DNA of 59,542 bases from an uncultured Xylophilus sp. (GCA_913776965.1 CAJYQL010000052.1:1-59542), one strand, 5' to 3'; shown: positions 17,756-28,058, numbered from the stretch's first letter. The notes: generated by a model not told the origin, from the sequence alone. Translations and numbers: made by a program.

Positions 17756-17769
17756 AAGTGTTGACACTT
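17756..17769. promoter_or_regulatory. Predicted GntR/FadR operator between regulator and ALDH gene
   Basis: The palindrome AAGTGTTGACACTT is located 52 bp upstream of the ALDH start and 75 bp upstream of the regulator start. It is identical, when inverted, to the site at 15626-15639. Its central position suits simultaneous control of both divergent transcripts. Confidence 0.75.
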
Positions 17770-17820
17770 CAAGAGATATTGTTATGATTCGACCGTCTTT
17801 ATCGCTCGGCGGATCACATC

Positions 17821-19284
17821 ATGGAACTTGAGGACCTCTACGTCTCCCACGGACAGTTCATCGGTGGGGCGTGGCGTCGCGGCGCCGTGGACGCATGCGT
17901 CATGCTCAATCCAGCCACTGAGGAGCCGCTGGGCGAGGTGGCTCAAGCGGATGCGGCACAGGTGGCCGAGGCCATTGCCGCCGCCTACGCGGCACGCAGC
18001 AGCATGCGCGCCTTGACGGCGTGGAACCGCTCCGCCTTGCTGCGCCGGGCCGCCTCACTGATCGATGAGCGGGCCGAAACACTGGGGCGGCTGGTGGCGC
18101 TGGAAACCGGCAAGCCAGTTCGGCAGGCGGTTGGCGAGGCCAAGGCCTCCGCCGAATCCGTGGACTGGTTCGCCGACGAGGCGCGGCGTGTGTTCGGCCT
18201 GAGCTACGAAAGCCGTGTAAAGGGAGATCGGTACCTGGTGCACATGGAGCCCCTGGGCGTGGTCGCGGCCTTCGTGCCCTGGAACTTCCCTTTGCTGCTC
18301 CTGGCCCGAAAGATGGCGCCGGCCCTTGCGGCCGGCAATGCCCTGGTGATCCGTCCGTCCAGCGAGGCTGCTGGAACGACCATGGCTCTCGTCAAGTGTT
18401 TTGAGGATGCGGGCTTTCCCGCGGGGGCCATCAATCTGGTCGTCGGCCGCCCGGCCGAGGTCACCCCGACGATCATGAGCGATCCCCGGGTCGCCAAGGT
18501 CAGTTTCACCGGCTCGGTGCCCATCGGCCGGCAGATCGTGCGGCAGTCGGCCACTACGCTCAAGCGCGTCAGCATGGAGTTGGGCGGCCATGCGCCAGTG
18601 ATCGTGCACGCCGATGCCGACATCGACGCCTTCGCTCGCCTCGCCGCGGCAGGCAAGTTCCGCAACGCTGGCCAGGTGTGCGCGGCGCCGACACGGTTCT
18701 ACGTCCATGAGTCCGTGGCGGCGCAGGTCGAGGAGAAGCTGGTGGCGGCGACGCGGGCGTTGAACGTCGGCTCGCCGCTGGCCGATACCACGGACCTGGG
18801 GCCGCTCACCACCGCGCGCCGCCGCGCCGCCATCGAGGAGATGGTGGAACAGGCTGTTGCGGGCGGGGCACGGGTGATGACGGGAGGGCGGCGACCCGCA
18901 TCCTCGGAGCGCGGCTACTTCTACGAGCCCACGTGGCTCACGCAGTTGCAGCCGGACGCCTCGGTGCTCAATGACGAGCCCTTCGGGCCGCTGGGCACGC
19001 TGGCGCCCTTCTCGACGCTCGACGAAGTGGTAACCGAGGCCAACCGGCTGCCCTTTGCCCTCGCCGCCTACGTCTTCACCCGCTCGCTGGCCAAGGCCCA
19101 CGCGACCGCCGACCGCCTTGAGGCCGGGGTCATCGGCATCAACACCTTCGTCGCATCCACCGCCGACACCCCCTTCGGCGGGGCCAAGGACAGCGGCTAT
19201 GGCCGCGAAGGCGGCCCGTACGCCATCCGAGACTACCTTGACACCAAGTTCATCAATGTCGCGATGCCGGCCGATGCCGAATGA
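17821..19284 (+). CDS. NAD(P)-dependent aldehyde dehydrogenase
   Basis: A 487-residue ALDH of the succinate-semialdehyde/benzaldehyde type. Catalytic residues are visible: N155 in VPWNFP, E253 in MELGGH and C287 in AGQVCAAP. The usual lysine of the cofactor-binding K-P-S-E motif is arginine here (IRPSSEA, R178), which could alter NAD/NADP preference. It is the first gene of the rightward catabolic run and is followed after 46 bp by the aldolase. It probably oxidises an aldehyde made by the GMC oxidoreductase or released by the aldolase. Confidence 0.92.
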   Translation: MELEDLYVSHGQFIGGAWRRGAVDACVMLNPATEEPLGEVAQADAAQVAEAIAAAYAARSSMRALTAWNRSALLRRAASLIDERAETLGRLVALETGKPVRQAVGEAKASAESVDWFADEARRVFGLSYESRVKGDRYLVHMEPLGVVAAFVPWNFPLLLLARKMAPALAAGNALVIRPSSEAAGTTMALVKCFEDAGFPAGAINLVVGRPAEVTPTIMSDPRVAKVSFTGSVPIGRQIVRQSATTLKRVSMELGGHAPVIVHADADIDAFARLAAAGKFRNAGQVCAAPTRFYVHESVAAQVEEKLVAATRALNVGSPLADTTDLGPLTTARRRAAIEEMVEQAVAGGARVMTGGRRPASSERGYFYEPTWLTQLQPDASVLNDEPFGPLGTLAPFSTLDEVVTEANRLPFALAAYVFTRSLAKAHATADRLEAGVIGINTFVASTADTPFGGAKDSGYGREGGPYAIRDYLDTKFINVAMPADAE

Positions 19285-19330
19285 CGCGGCAAGCGACGGC
19301 CCACCATACCCCAGCGCACCAGGAGACACC

Positions 19331-20140
19331 ATGAAAGTCATTCCCAACCACGCCAAGCAACGCCTCTTGAACGGCGAGCTGGCCCTCGGCATGGGCCTGC
19401 GCCAGGCCCGCACGGTCGACATCTCGCAGATCGCCAAGAGCTGTGATTTCGACTGGCTGTTCATCGACATGGAGCACAACTCCATGAGCATCGACACGGC
19501 AGCGCAGATCTGCCAGGCGGCGCTCGGCGTTGGCATCACCCCCATGATCCGTGTGCCCGCTCATGACGCGTTCCACAGCACCCGTCTGCTCGACACGGGC
19601 GCGCAAGGCATCGTGGTGCCTCATGTCAGCACCGCCGAGCAGGCGCGTGCCGTGGTGTCCTTCTGCCGGTTCACGCCGCTGGGTCACCGCTCGATCCCGG
19701 GCGTCCTGCCGCAGACCCGTTTCATGTCGCTGCCGGTGCCTGAGACGGTTTCGCTGATCAACAGCGAAACCCTGCTGGTGGCGATGATCGAGACGGTCGA
19801 GGGCCGCGACAACGTGGACGAGATCGCCGCCGTGCCGGGCATCGATGCACTGCTGGTCGGATGCACCGACCTGGCAGCGGAACTGGGCGTGCCGGGCCAA
19901 CTGGGCCACCCCGGCGTCAAAGCTGCGCTTGACACGGTGTTTGCCGCCTGCACGCGCCACGGAAAGGCTTGCGGAGTCGGCGGCGTCTATGACGAGGTCC
20001 TGATGGAAGAGTACATCCAAAAGGGCGCGCGGCTGATCCTGAGCGGCTCCGACCTGGCCTTCCTCATGGCCGGCGCGCGCAGCCGATCGAGCCGGCTACG
20101 CAGCATCGAACTGGCTGCCCCGGCGCGCACGTTCGCCTGA
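19331..20140 (+). CDS. HpaI/HpcH-type class II aldolase
   Basis: A 269-residue aldolase of the HpaI/GarL/RhmA group. These cleave 2-keto-4-hydroxy acids to pyruvate and an aldehyde with a divalent metal. The ATG at 19331 follows AGGAG and replaces a longer spurious frame. Visible parts: FIDMEHN with the catalytic histidine H49, MIRVP with R74, GAQGIVVPHVST, PLGHRSIPG, and metal-site segments IETVEGRDN and GCTDLAAELG. Retro-aldol products would be oxidised by the preceding ALDH. Substrate is not deducible. Confidence 0.9.
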   Translation: MKVIPNHAKQRLLNGELALGMGLRQARTVDISQIAKSCDFDWLFIDMEHNSMSIDTAAQICQAALGVGITPMIRVPAHDAFHSTRLLDTGAQGIVVPHVSTAEQARAVVSFCRFTPLGHRSIPGVLPQTRFMSLPVPETVSLINSETLLVAMIETVEGRDNVDEIAAVPGIDALLVGCTDLAAELGVPGQLGHPGVKAALDTVFAACTRHGKACGVGGVYDEVLMEEYIQKGARLILSGSDLAFLMAGARSRSSRLRSIELAAPARTFA

Positions 20141-20173
20141 CGGGCACCGCAGAACAAACCAAGCGAGACAACC

Positions 20174-21355
20174 ATGAATTCTGCATACACGCTGGCCATG
20201 CTCGATCGGCCAGACCTTCGGCCTTACCTGAGCGACGAGCAGTTCGAGTTCCGCCGCAGCGTCAACCGCGTGCTGGCCAAGCACGCCAGCCCCGACTACA
20301 TCGGCAAGTGCGATGAGGACAAGCGCTTTCCCCAGGAACTGATCGACGTCGGCGTGCAGCAGGGGTGGTTCGCGCTCACGCTGCCGGAAGCGTACGGCGG
20401 GATCGGCGACTACATGGACATGACCGCCTTCCTGGAGGTCGCCGCCTACTACAGCGTGGCCCTGAGTCGATTCTGGAATGCCAACATCAACATGGTCGGC
20501 GGGGCGCTGGCGCGCTTCGCCTCCGAGGAGATCAAGTCGCAAGTCCTGCCGGCGCTGGCCCAGGGGGACGGCTGGCTGGCGTTCGCGCTCAGCGAGAACG
20601 GTTCTGGCTCGGATGCCGCCTCATTGACTACGCGCGCCACGATCGACGGCGATGACTTCGTGATCGACGGCACCAAGATGTGGATCACCGGTGCCCTGCA
20701 GGCCAAGTACATCCTGACTGCAGTGCGCACGGACAAGGACGCCAAGAAGCACGAGGGCATCAGCCTGCTGCTGGCGCCCACCGACGCGCCGGGCCTGGAC
20801 ATCCGGCCGATCGACCTCCTGGGCGGCAGCGCGATCCGGACCTGCGAGGTGAACTACGTGGGCGTTCGGGTGCCCAGGCGCCTGCTGGTGGGCGAACTGC
20901 ACATGGGGTGGAAGCGGCTAACCGCCGTGCTGGCCAAAGAGCGTGTCGCGCTCTCGGCCATGTGTGCAGGCGCAGCGCAGGCGGCAGTGGATCTGGCGCG
21001 CTGGTATGCACTGGACCGAAAACAGTTCGGCCAGCCCGTGTTCGACTTCCAGGCCGTCTCGCACATGATCGTCGACATGCAGACGCAGGTCGATGCGGCA
21101 AGGATGATGGCCTATCGTGCCGCGCGACTGCTCGCGGATGGACAGCCCTGCGATGCCGAATCGTCGCAGGCCAAGTACTTCGCATCCGACGTCTATGTGC
21201 GTGTTGCCACCGAGGGCCTGCAGATCATGGGTGCCAACGGCTACGCGATGGAATATCCGATGCAGCGGCACTACCGCGAATCGAAGCTCTTCCAGATCTT
21301 CGGTGGGACCAACCAGATCCAGCGCAACATCGTTGCGCGCAGCCTCAGGGGATGA
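20174..21355 (+). CDS. Acyl-CoA dehydrogenase
   Basis: A 393-residue flavoenzyme that should introduce an alpha,beta double bond into an acyl-CoA and pass electrons to ETF. Family segments: FALSENGSGSDAASLTTRA, VIDGTKMWITGA, RKQFGQPVFDFQAVSHMIVD and IMGANGYAMEYPMQRHYRE. At the MCAD catalytic position the motif is FGGTNQIQR, without Glu. A glutamate at the isovaleryl-CoA-dehydrogenase position (E256 in AKERVALSA) may serve instead, which hints at branched acyl-CoA substrates. It is followed after 5 bp by the flavoprotein gene. etfBA lie 9 kb downstream in the same direction. Confidence 0.92.
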   Translation: MNSAYTLAMLDRPDLRPYLSDEQFEFRRSVNRVLAKHASPDYIGKCDEDKRFPQELIDVGVQQGWFALTLPEAYGGIGDYMDMTAFLEVAAYYSVALSRFWNANINMVGGALARFASEEIKSQVLPALAQGDGWLAFALSENGSGSDAASLTTRATIDGDDFVIDGTKMWITGALQAKYILTAVRTDKDAKKHEGISLLLAPTDAPGLDIRPIDLLGGSAIRTCEVNYVGVRVPRRLLVGELHMGWKRLTAVLAKERVALSAMCAGAAQAAVDLARWYALDRKQFGQPVFDFQAVSHMIVDMQTQVDAARMMAYRAARLLADGQPCDAESSQAKYFASDVYVRVATEGLQIMGANGYAMEYPMQRHYRESKLFQIFGGTNQIQRNIVARSLRG

Positions 21356-21360
21356 CGCAC

Positions 21361-23127
21361 ATGGCAAAGAGCATTACCGAACAATTGACGTCGTTGGGCC
21401 TGAAGGTCGCGGAAGACAAAGCGGATGTCGTGGTGGTGGGCGGCGGCGGCGCGGCGTCGCGCGCCGCGTTGTCCGCCCGGCTGACTGGCGCCGACGTGCT
21501 GGTGCTGGCCAAGGCCCCGTTGGGCACGGGTGGCAGCACCGTCCATGGTGCCAGCGAGATCATGAGTATGGGGGCCTCAGGCTACGGCGACACCGCCGAC
21601 AACCCGCAGGTGCACTATCACGACACGATGGCGGCCGCCAGCGGCTTCATCGACCGCGACCTCGTGCGGGTCCTGGCAGAGGACGCACCCAAGCGGATCG
21701 CCGACCTGATCGAACTGGGCGTTGCCTTCGACCGGGCTCCGGCCGAGAGCGTTCCAGGCAGCTACGCGTCGGACTACAAGCTGATCCGCAGCGATTTCGG
21801 TAGCTATGCACGGGCGCTGGGCGTGTCCGGAAAGACAGGCAAGGCCTTAGTCAGCGCGCTGAACGAGCAAGCGATCGCCCAAGGCGTGCGAGTGCGAGCG
21901 CCGGCGGCTTTGGTCGATTTGCTGCTCGATGCGTCCGGCCGCGCGGCCGGTGTGCTGGCTTACGACGCACAATCGAACGAGTGGATCGTGGTGCAGGCCA
22001 AGGCCGTGGTCCTGGGGACGGGTGGTGCCCACGGCATCTTCTCGCAACAGGTCTCCACGGCGGAGATGACCGGTGACGGCCAGGCCGTGATGTACCGCGC
22101 AGGCGCCGAGTTGGTGAACATGGAGTTCCACCAGTTCGGCCCGGCCCTGATCCATCCCTACGTCCAGTTGTTCTCGAAGTCGTGCTTCGTGCTTCACCCG
22201 AAGATAACGAACTCGTCGGGACATGCCTTCTTGAAGGACTACCTGCCGGCGGGGGTCAGTGAGGAGGAGGTGATGGACGAGAAGGTCTTCCCCTTCACCG
22301 TGAGCAATCTCTCACGCTACCTGGACATCGCCATCGCTTCAGAGATCGCCGCTGGCCGTGGCACCGGCCGCGGTGCCGTGAACTTCTCGCTGGCGCACGT
22401 GGCCGCCGACCGCCTGCAGGCCACCATCCCTAACACGATGCGATGGATGAAAGCCAATGGCGTGGACCCACAGCGCGACCTCATGGAGGTCGGGATAGCC
22501 TTCCAGTGTCTCAATGGAGGCGTGCGCATGGTCGATGCCGATGCGCGCTCGACAATCCCCGGTGTTCATGTGATCGGGGAACTGGCTGGTGGCGTGCGTG
22601 GCCCCGACCGGCCCGGCGGCAATTCGCTGGCCGAGGGCCAGGTATTCGGCCACCGTGCCGGCGATGCGGCGGGCCATGAAGCACTCGGCAGCCGGGCGTC
22701 AGCCTCCCCCGAAGGCGAAGCGGTCGTGCAGCGTCTGGCGACCGCGCTGGCCGCCAATCGCGACATCGACGTCGAGGGCAGTGCCAAGCACCTGCAGAAG
22801 GTCATGCAACGCCACGCGCTGGTCGAGAAGAACGAGGCCGGGCTTTCCGAAGCGCTGGTCCAGGCCCGCGACGTTGAAACGCAGCTGGCACAAGGGGGCG
22901 GCGCAGATCCGTCGACTCTACCGCGTGTGCTGACGCTTCAAAACATGGCGACTACCGCCGCGATCATCTTGGAGGCCTGCCTCGCGCGCCGGGAGACTCG
23001 CAGCGGCCACCTGCGTACCGATTTTCCTGAGCGCGACGACGCGGCCTTCGGGTTTGCCTTCGTGCAGACCCGGTCCGAGAGCGGCGCGAGCCGGTTCACG
23101 CCCCTGGCTTACCCGGCAGCAGAGTAA
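21361..23127 (+). CDS. FAD-dependent oxidoreductase of the fumarate reductase/succinate dehydrogenase flavoprotein family
   Basis: A 588-residue flavoprotein. The ATG at 21361 is chosen over a long upstream extension that only shadows the acyl-CoA dehydrogenase gene. The N-terminus has the FAD dinucleotide fold [17 protein letters not shown] capping domain contains [14 protein letters not shown] and [15 protein letters not shown]. The C-terminal FAD contact is [19 protein letters not shown] helical C-terminal extension resembles that of fumarate reductase/L-aspartate oxidase flavoproteins. No Fe-S or membrane subunit is adjacent, so it may be a soluble enoate reductase or dehydrogenase. The substrate is unknown. 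Confidence 0.88.
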   Translation: MAKSITEQLTSLGLKVAEDKADVVVVGGGGAASRAALSARLTGADVLVLAKAPLGTGGSTVHGASEIMSMGASGYGDTADNPQVHYHDTMAAASGFIDRDLVRVLAEDAPKRIADLIELGVAFDRAPAESVPGSYASDYKLIRSDFGSYARALGVSGKTGKALVSALNEQAIAQGVRVRAPAALVDLLLDASGRAAGVLAYDAQSNEWIVVQAKAVVLGTGGAHGIFSQQVSTAEMTGDGQAVMYRAGAELVNMEFHQFGPALIHPYVQLFSKSCFVLHPKITNSSGHAFLKDYLPAGVSEEEVMDEKVFPFTVSNLSRYLDIAIASEIAAGRGTGRGAVNFSLAHVAADRLQATIPNTMRWMKANGVDPQRDLMEVGIAFQCLNGGVRMVDADARSTIPGVHVIGELAGGVRGPDRPGGNSLAEGQVFGHRAGDAAGHEALGSRASASPEGEAVVQRLATALAANRDIDVEGSAKHLQKVMQRHALVEKNEAGLSEALVQARDVETQLAQGGGADPSTLPRVLTLQNMATTAAIILEACLARRETRSGHLRTDFPERDDAAFGFAFVQTRSESGASRFTPLAYPAAE

Positions 23128-23150
23128 GTCAAAGAACGGAGACAACGAGT

Positions 23151-24413
23151 ATGAGCAAGGAAACCGGCAGTCGGCTGCCGTTAAGCGGCTACACCATCCT
23201 GGACCTGAGCGTCATGACAGCCGGTCCGGTCGGCACCATGCTCCTGGGCGACATGGGCGCTGATGTGATCAAGGTCGAGGAACCCGCGCGCGGCGACCTC
23301 GCCCGCGATCTCGGCAACCAGTTCGTCCATGGCGAGAGCGTGCAGTTCATGTCCCAGAACCGCAACAAGCGCAGCCTGCGCCTGGACCTGAAGTCGCCGC
23401 AAGGCCACGACGTCTTCCTGCGCATGGCCCAGACCGCCGACGTCATCGTCGAGAACTTCCGGCCCGGCACGGTCGATCGCCTGGGCATCGGCTACGAGGC
23501 CGTGCGCGCGATCAATCCGCGCATCATCTACGCGAGCGCGTCGGCGTTCGGGCAGACGGGGCCCTACGCCGCATGGCCGGCCAACGACCCGATCGTGCAG
23601 GCGGTGGCCGGGCTGATGGACATGACGGGAGAGCCCGAGGGGCTGCCGGTGCGCCTGGGCGCGCCGCTGCCTGACTTTGGCGCTGCCGCCATGATGGCAC
23701 TGGGCATCACTGCCGCGCTGCTGCATCGCGAGCGCACGGGAGCGGGGCAGCGCCTGGATACGTCGCTGCTGGGAGCCTCGCTTTTCAGCACGATCCCCCG
23801 GGACGGGGAAGCCATCCGCAGCGGCAAGGCACCATCGCGCCTGGGCAGCGGGCACCCGACCATGGTGCCCTACAGAAACTATCAGGGATCGGACGGCAAA
23901 TACTTCTTCGCCGCGTGCTTCACCGAGAAGTTCTGGCGCAACTTGTGCCAGGTGCTGAACCGGGCCGATCTGCTGACCGATGCGCGCTTCATCGACAACA
24001 CGCGCCGCACCGAAAACCGCGAGCAGCTCGACGCGATCCTGGAAGAGATCTTCGCGACGCAGCCAGCGTCGCACTGGGTCCAGGTCCTATCGCAGGCTGA
24101 TGTTCCCAGCGCGGCAGTGCAGGACTACCACACGGCCTTGACCGCCGATCTGCAGATCAAGCATATCGGGGCGGTGCTCCACCTCGACCATCCGGTCGCC
24201 GGGCCTCTGACCAATCTGGCCAATCCCATCAACTTCCATGGCTCGCCCACGCAGGTTCGCCACCCACCGCCCGTGCTCGGGCAGCACAGTGCGGAGGTGC
24301 TTCGGCAGTTCGGCTTCTCGCAGGAGGAGATCGATGGGCTGACGAGCCAGGGCGTGGTGAGGGGTTCGCGCCTGGACGACGCCGCCGTGCATGACGAGGC
24401 AAAGGGGCGCTGA
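23151..24413 (+). CDS. Family III CoA-transferase (CaiB/BaiF type)
   Basis: A 420-residue formyl-CoA-transferase-like enzyme, expected to activate an acid by moving CoA from a donor. Hallmarks: [72 protein letters not shown] and the catalytic-aspartate region [16 protein letters not shown]. It has an AACGGAGAC ribosome site. The next gene starts 1 bp after its stop. It fits as the entry step to the acyl-CoA dehydrogenase and hydratase of this cluster. Confidence 0.92.
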   Translation: MSKETGSRLPLSGYTILDLSVMTAGPVGTMLLGDMGADVIKVEEPARGDLARDLGNQFVHGESVQFMSQNRNKRSLRLDLKSPQGHDVFLRMAQTADVIVENFRPGTVDRLGIGYEAVRAINPRIIYASASAFGQTGPYAAWPANDPIVQAVAGLMDMTGEPEGLPVRLGAPLPDFGAAAMMALGITAALLHRERTGAGQRLDTSLLGASLFSTIPRDGEAIRSGKAPSRLGSGHPTMVPYRNYQGSDGKYFFAACFTEKFWRNLCQVLNRADLLTDARFIDNTRRTENREQLDAILEEIFATQPASHWVQVLSQADVPSAAVQDYHTALTADLQIKHIGAVLHLDHPVAGPLTNLANPINFHGSPTQVRHPPPVLGQHSAEVLRQFGFSQEEIDGLTSQGVVRGSRLDDAAVHDEAKGR

Positions 24414-24414
24414 G

Positions 24415-26100
24415 ATGGTGAACCGCCACCATGAGGAAGTGACGGCCGACTACGTGATCGTCGGCGCGGGCACGGCAGGCTGCGTGCTGGCCAATCGCCT
24501 GTCGGCCGATGGCTCGCAACAGGTGGCCTTGGTGGAAGCGGGCGGCCGGGACCGGCATCCGATGATCCACATCCCGGCCGGCTTCATGCGGCTGCTCGAT
24601 CATCCTGGCGTGACCTGGAGCTACCGGACCGCACCGCATCCGGATACGGCTGACCGGCCCATCCTTTTTCCGCGCGGCAAGGGGCTGGGCGGCTCGAGTT
24701 CGATCAACGGCCTGCTCTATGTCCGGCCGTTCGCGGCGGACATCGACACCTGGGAGTCGATGGGTGCGGCAGGGTGGAACTACCTGAACTGCCTGCCCTA
24801 CTACAAGCGCTGTGAGACCTGGCAGGACGGAACCGACCCCCGCCGAGGCGCCGACGGTCCGATCATGGTCACGCGAGTGCTGGCGCCGCCTGCCGTCTGC
24901 GCGCCTGTCGTCGAGGCTGGCCGCGAGCTGGGCTTTGAGTTCCTCGATGATCCCAACGCGGACCCGCGCGGCCCGTCGATCTGGTACTACCAGCAGACCC
25001 GCCATGGCCGTGTGAGGTCGAGTGCCGCACGAGGCTATCTTTGGCCGGTCGCGTCCAGAAGGAATTTGACGATTCACACCGAACTGCGGGCCCTTCGGGT
25101 TCTCATGGAGGGTGAAGGTCCTCAACGTCGCGCGGTCGGGCTGCAGTGCATACGCGCTGACGGAGCCATCGTGGTACTGAAGGCGCGCAAGGAGCTCATC
25201 CTGAGCGCGGGCGTGATCGGCACGCCGAGGTTGCTGGAGATGAGCGGCATCGGCGATCCCGACGTCCTCGACAACGCAGGCGTGCCGACCCAGGTTGAGT
25301 TGCGCGGAGTCGGAGCCAATTTCCAGGACCACTACGTCACGCGCCTGTGCTTTCGTATCCAGGGCATCGCGACCGCGAACGAGCGTGCGCACGGAACGGC
25401 TTTGGCGAGCGAGGTCGCCAAATACGTCGTGTCCGGCAGTGGCATCCTGACCTACAGCGCAGCGGTTGTGGGCGCTTTTGCCTCCACGGGCCTGGTGGAG
25501 CGACCCGACGTCCAGTTCGTGATCGCGCCAGGCAGCTTCAAGGAGGGGCGGATCGGGGAACTCGAGGATCTGCCTGGTCTTTCGCTCGGCGTGTGGCAGA
25601 TGCGGCCGGAGAGCCGGGGCAGCGTGCACATCGGATCCGCGAGTAATGACGAACCACCGCTGATCGACCCCAAGTACCTCAGCCACCCACTGGACCGCGA
25701 GACGGTGGTGGCTGGCCTGCGTATCGGACGCGCCCTGGCGCAGCAACCCGCTCTGGCGCGATATGTGGTGGAAGAAACCCTGCCTGGCGGACGGGCTGGG
25801 GACGACGAGGCCTTGCTGCAGTATGCGAGGGTCAACGGTTCCACGGTGTACCACGGTGTCGGCACCTGCCGCATGGGCCCGGATGCAGCAGCCGGTTGCG
25901 TGGTCGACGAGCGGCTGCGTGTTCACGGCGTTGCAGGCTTGCGCATCATCGACGGTTCGGTCATGCCCGCGGTGACCTCCACCAACACCAATGCGACGGT
26001 CTTGATGATCGCCGAGCGGGCGGCCGACATGCTCCTGGCTGATTATCCAGGGGCGGGGACGCCTGGCCTGGGCGCGTTGCTGTCGCCATACGCGGTATGA
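24415..26100 (+). CDS. GMC-family FAD oxidoreductase (choline dehydrogenase-like)
   Basis: A 561-residue glucose-methanol-choline oxidoreductase; such enzymes oxidise alcohols to aldehydes. FAD motif: DYVIVGAGTAGCVLANRLS with the GxGxxG at 17-22. GMC signatures: PRGKGLGGSSSINGLLYVR and LSAGVIGTPRLLEMSGIG. The C-terminal catalytic His region is STVYHGVGTCRMGPDAA, and the Asn lies in TNTNATVLMIAERAADML. ATG 24415 starts one base after the CoA-transferase stop, and its own stop overlaps the AEC gene start by 4 bp. The aldehyde product could go to the ALDH at the head of the run. Confidence 0.92.
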   Translation: MVNRHHEEVTADYVIVGAGTAGCVLANRLSADGSQQVALVEAGGRDRHPMIHIPAGFMRLLDHPGVTWSYRTAPHPDTADRPILFPRGKGLGGSSSINGLLYVRPFAADIDTWESMGAAGWNYLNCLPYYKRCETWQDGTDPRRGADGPIMVTRVLAPPAVCAPVVEAGRELGFEFLDDPNADPRGPSIWYYQQTRHGRVRSSAARGYLWPVASRRNLTIHTELRALRVLMEGEGPQRRAVGLQCIRADGAIVVLKARKELILSAGVIGTPRLLEMSGIGDPDVLDNAGVPTQVELRGVGANFQDHYVTRLCFRIQGIATANERAHGTALASEVAKYVVSGSGILTYSAAVVGAFASTGLVERPDVQFVIAPGSFKEGRIGELEDLPGLSLGVWQMRPESRGSVHIGSASNDEPPLIDPKYLSHPLDRETVVAGLRIGRALAQQPALARYVVEETLPGGRAGDDEALLQYARVNGSTVYHGVGTCRMGPDAAAGCVVDERLRVHGVAGLRIIDGSVMPAVTSTNTNATVLMIAERAADMLLADYPGAGTPGLGALLSPYAV

Positions 26101-27008
26101 CGGGGCAGGGCTGGCTGGCGGCCTATGCCCACATCGCTTCGCTGCTGCTGCCCGTCGCCTGCTGCGCCAGCGTCGGGGCGTTCTGGGCACGTTCCGGAAA
26201 GTCCTACCCCGGGGAGTTCGTAGCACACTTGGCCACGGTGGTCAGCACGCCGGCGTTGGTGTTCCACACCCTGGTGACCACGAAGCTCGACGATGCGCGT
26301 CTGCTGGAGGTGGGAGTCGCTGCCCTGGTCGGTCTGTCGGTGGCCGCTGCAGCCAGCAGCTGTGCCCTCGCGGTGTTTAAGCTGCCGGTTCGCGCGTTGA
26401 CGGCGGCGGCGACCTTTCCGAATGCCGGCAACCTCGGCCTGCCCGTGGCTTATCTGGTGTTTGGCGAGGTCGGCATGGCCGTAGCGATCACGTTCTTCGC
26501 CGTCAACTCGGTCGTTCAACACACGTTGGGAGTCTGGTTCACCAGCCGAGGCGGAGCCCACGGGCAGCGTTGGCCCAAGGGCGTCGCGATCGCCTGCGTA
26601 CTCGCCCTGGCTGCGCGCGCCAGTGCGATGCCCGTGCCGACCCCGGTGCTGGAATCCGCCCGCCTGATCGGTTCACTCGCCGTGCCACTAATGCTGCTCA
26701 GTCTCGGCTATGCGCTGGCGACGGTATCTCGCAGCGGCCTGGGCCGTGGGGCGGTGCTCGGCGCGACACGCCTGCTGGCAGGCCTGCTCGGCGGCGCGGC
26801 GGTTGTCTATCTGCTCGGACTGCCGCCGTTGACGGCGGCCGTGGTCGCATTGCAACTGGTCATGCCAGTGGCTGTGGTGAGCGCTATCTACGTGCAGCGG
26901 TTCAGCTCCGAGGGGAACGTGGCGGCCGGAGCCGTGCTCGTGTCGACCGTGGTGTTTCTTGCGCTGTGCCCCCTTTGGATTGCCTTGGTGGGCAGTCGAA
27001 ACCTATGA
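26097..27008 (+). CDS. AEC-family (auxin efflux carrier-like) transporter
   Basis: A 303-residue membrane protein with about ten hydrophobic segments in two five-helix halves. A conserved family region is FPNAGNLGLPVAYLVFGEVG, with LMLLSLGYALAT in the second half. AEC carriers in bacteria move malonate, malate and related carboxylates. Start overlaps the GMC gene stop (ATGA). It offers a third uptake or efflux route in this cluster, besides the Bug receptor and the TRAP system. Confidence 0.88.
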   Translation: MTGQGWLAAYAHIASLLLPVACCASVGAFWARSGKSYPGEFVAHLATVVSTPALVFHTLVTTKLDDARLLEVGVAALVGLSVAAAASSCALAVFKLPVRALTAAATFPNAGNLGLPVAYLVFGEVGMAVAITFFAVNSVVQHTLGVWFTSRGGAHGQRWPKGVAIACVLALAARASAMPVPTPVLESARLIGSLAVPLMLLSLGYALATVSRSGLGRGAVLGATRLLAGLLGGAAVVYLLGLPPLTAAVVALQLVMPVAVVSAIYVQRFSSEGNVAAGAVLVSTVVFLALCPLWIALVGSRNL

Positions 27009-27017
27009 GGACCATAA

Positions 27018-28040
27018 ATGACTTCGAAAACGGAAGACGGCGCGAATCGGCGCCGCAGGTTGCTGGTGACGGGCCTTCCGACCGACGCGGTCGTCGAGCG
27101 TGCGAGTGCGGAGTTCGACGTGCAGTTCTGGCGTGAAGCCGATCCCATCGGAGACCGACTGCTGGACGTGGCCAGCGGCTTCGAGGCAGTTCTGATCATG
27201 CCCGACGATAAGCTCAATGCAGAACGCATCGGCCGCTTGCCTGCCAGCGTCGAGGTCCTTGGAACCCACTCCGTGGGATACGATCACATCGATCTGGACG
27301 CAGCGACGGCACGGCGGCTGCCTGTGTTCAACACGCCGGATGTCCTCACGGATGCCGTCGCAGATCTTGCACTGTTCCTCGTCCTCGCTGCGGCCCGTGG
27401 GACGACATCGGCGGAAGCCGCGCTGCGACGCGGCGAGTGGGGACGATGGGCGCCGACGCTGTTTCTGGGCCGCTCTCTGAGCGGACTTCGCCTGGGCATT
27501 TTCGGGATGGGACGCATCGGGCAGGCGATCGCGCTGCGCGCAGCTGCATTTGGCTTGCGTCTGCACTACCACAATCGCACGCGGCTGGCGGAAGACAAGG
27601 AGCGAGGCGCTCAGTTCCATGAGAGCCTGGAGAGCCTGTTGAGCACGAGTGACGTGTTCTGCATCTGCGCTCCCTCAACCCCGCAGCTCAGGGGCAGCAT
27701 CGATTCCCAGCGTCTGGCACTGCTGCCTCGCGGGGCGATCGTCGTGAATGTCGCGCGGGGAGATCTGGTGGACGAGGCTGCGTTGTTTGCAGCGGTTCAA
27801 GAAGGGTGCTTGGGAGCCATCGGCACGGATGTGTATCGCGGGGAACCGAACATCGATGCACGATGGCTGAAGCTCAGCAATGCAACATTGCTGCCGCACA
27901 TCGGCAGCGCAACGCACGAGGTTCGCACCGCAATGGGCATGCTGGCGCTCGACGGCATCCATTCGCATTTCAGCGGTGCGCCTGCCGCCAATCTCCTCAA
28001 TCCGCAGGCCTATGCGGCGACGCACAGGAGCTGGGATTGA
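27018..28040 (+). CDS. D-isomer-specific 2-hydroxyacid dehydrogenase (glyoxylate/hydroxypyruvate reductase-like)
   Basis: A 340-residue NAD(P)-dependent reductase. NAD loop: LGIFGMGRIGQAIALRA. The catalytic triad regions are all present: Arg in NVARGDLVDEAAL, Glu in YRGEPNID and His in LLPHIGSATHEVR. Members reduce glyoxylate or hydroxypyruvate, or oxidise D-2-hydroxyacids. It starts 9 bp after the AEC gene. It precedes decayed PEP-carboxylase and glycerate-kinase genes. The trio hydroxypyruvate reductase, glycerate kinase and PEP carboxylase recalls the serine cycle or glyoxylate assimilation. Confidence 0.9.
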   Translation: MTSKTEDGANRRRRLLVTGLPTDAVVERASAEFDVQFWREADPIGDRLLDVASGFEAVLIMPDDKLNAERIGRLPASVEVLGTHSVGYDHIDLDAATARRLPVFNTPDVLTDAVADLALFLVLAAARGTTSAEAALRRGEWGRWAPTLFLGRSLSGLRLGIFGMGRIGQAIALRAAAFGLRLHYHNRTRLAEDKERGAQFHESLESLLSTSDVFCICAPSTPQLRGSIDSQRLALLPRGAIVVNVARGDLVDEAALFAAVQEGCLGAIGTDVYRGEPNIDARWLKLSNATLLPHIGSATHEVRTAMGMLALDGIHSHFSGAPAANLLNPQAYAATHRSWD

Positions 28041-28058
28041 GCCACAACCACCAGCCAC

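Noticed and set aside
18055-19545. Minus-strand open frame of 496 codons opposite the ALDH gene
   Set aside because: Pure antisense of a well-supported ALDH and the start of the aldolase; repetitive Arg/Gly/His composition without domains. High GC creates such frames throughout the window.
24229-26226. Minus-strand open frame of 665 codons opposite the GMC oxidoreductase
   Set aside because: Antisense shadow. The plus frame has complete FAD, GMC and catalytic His motifs.
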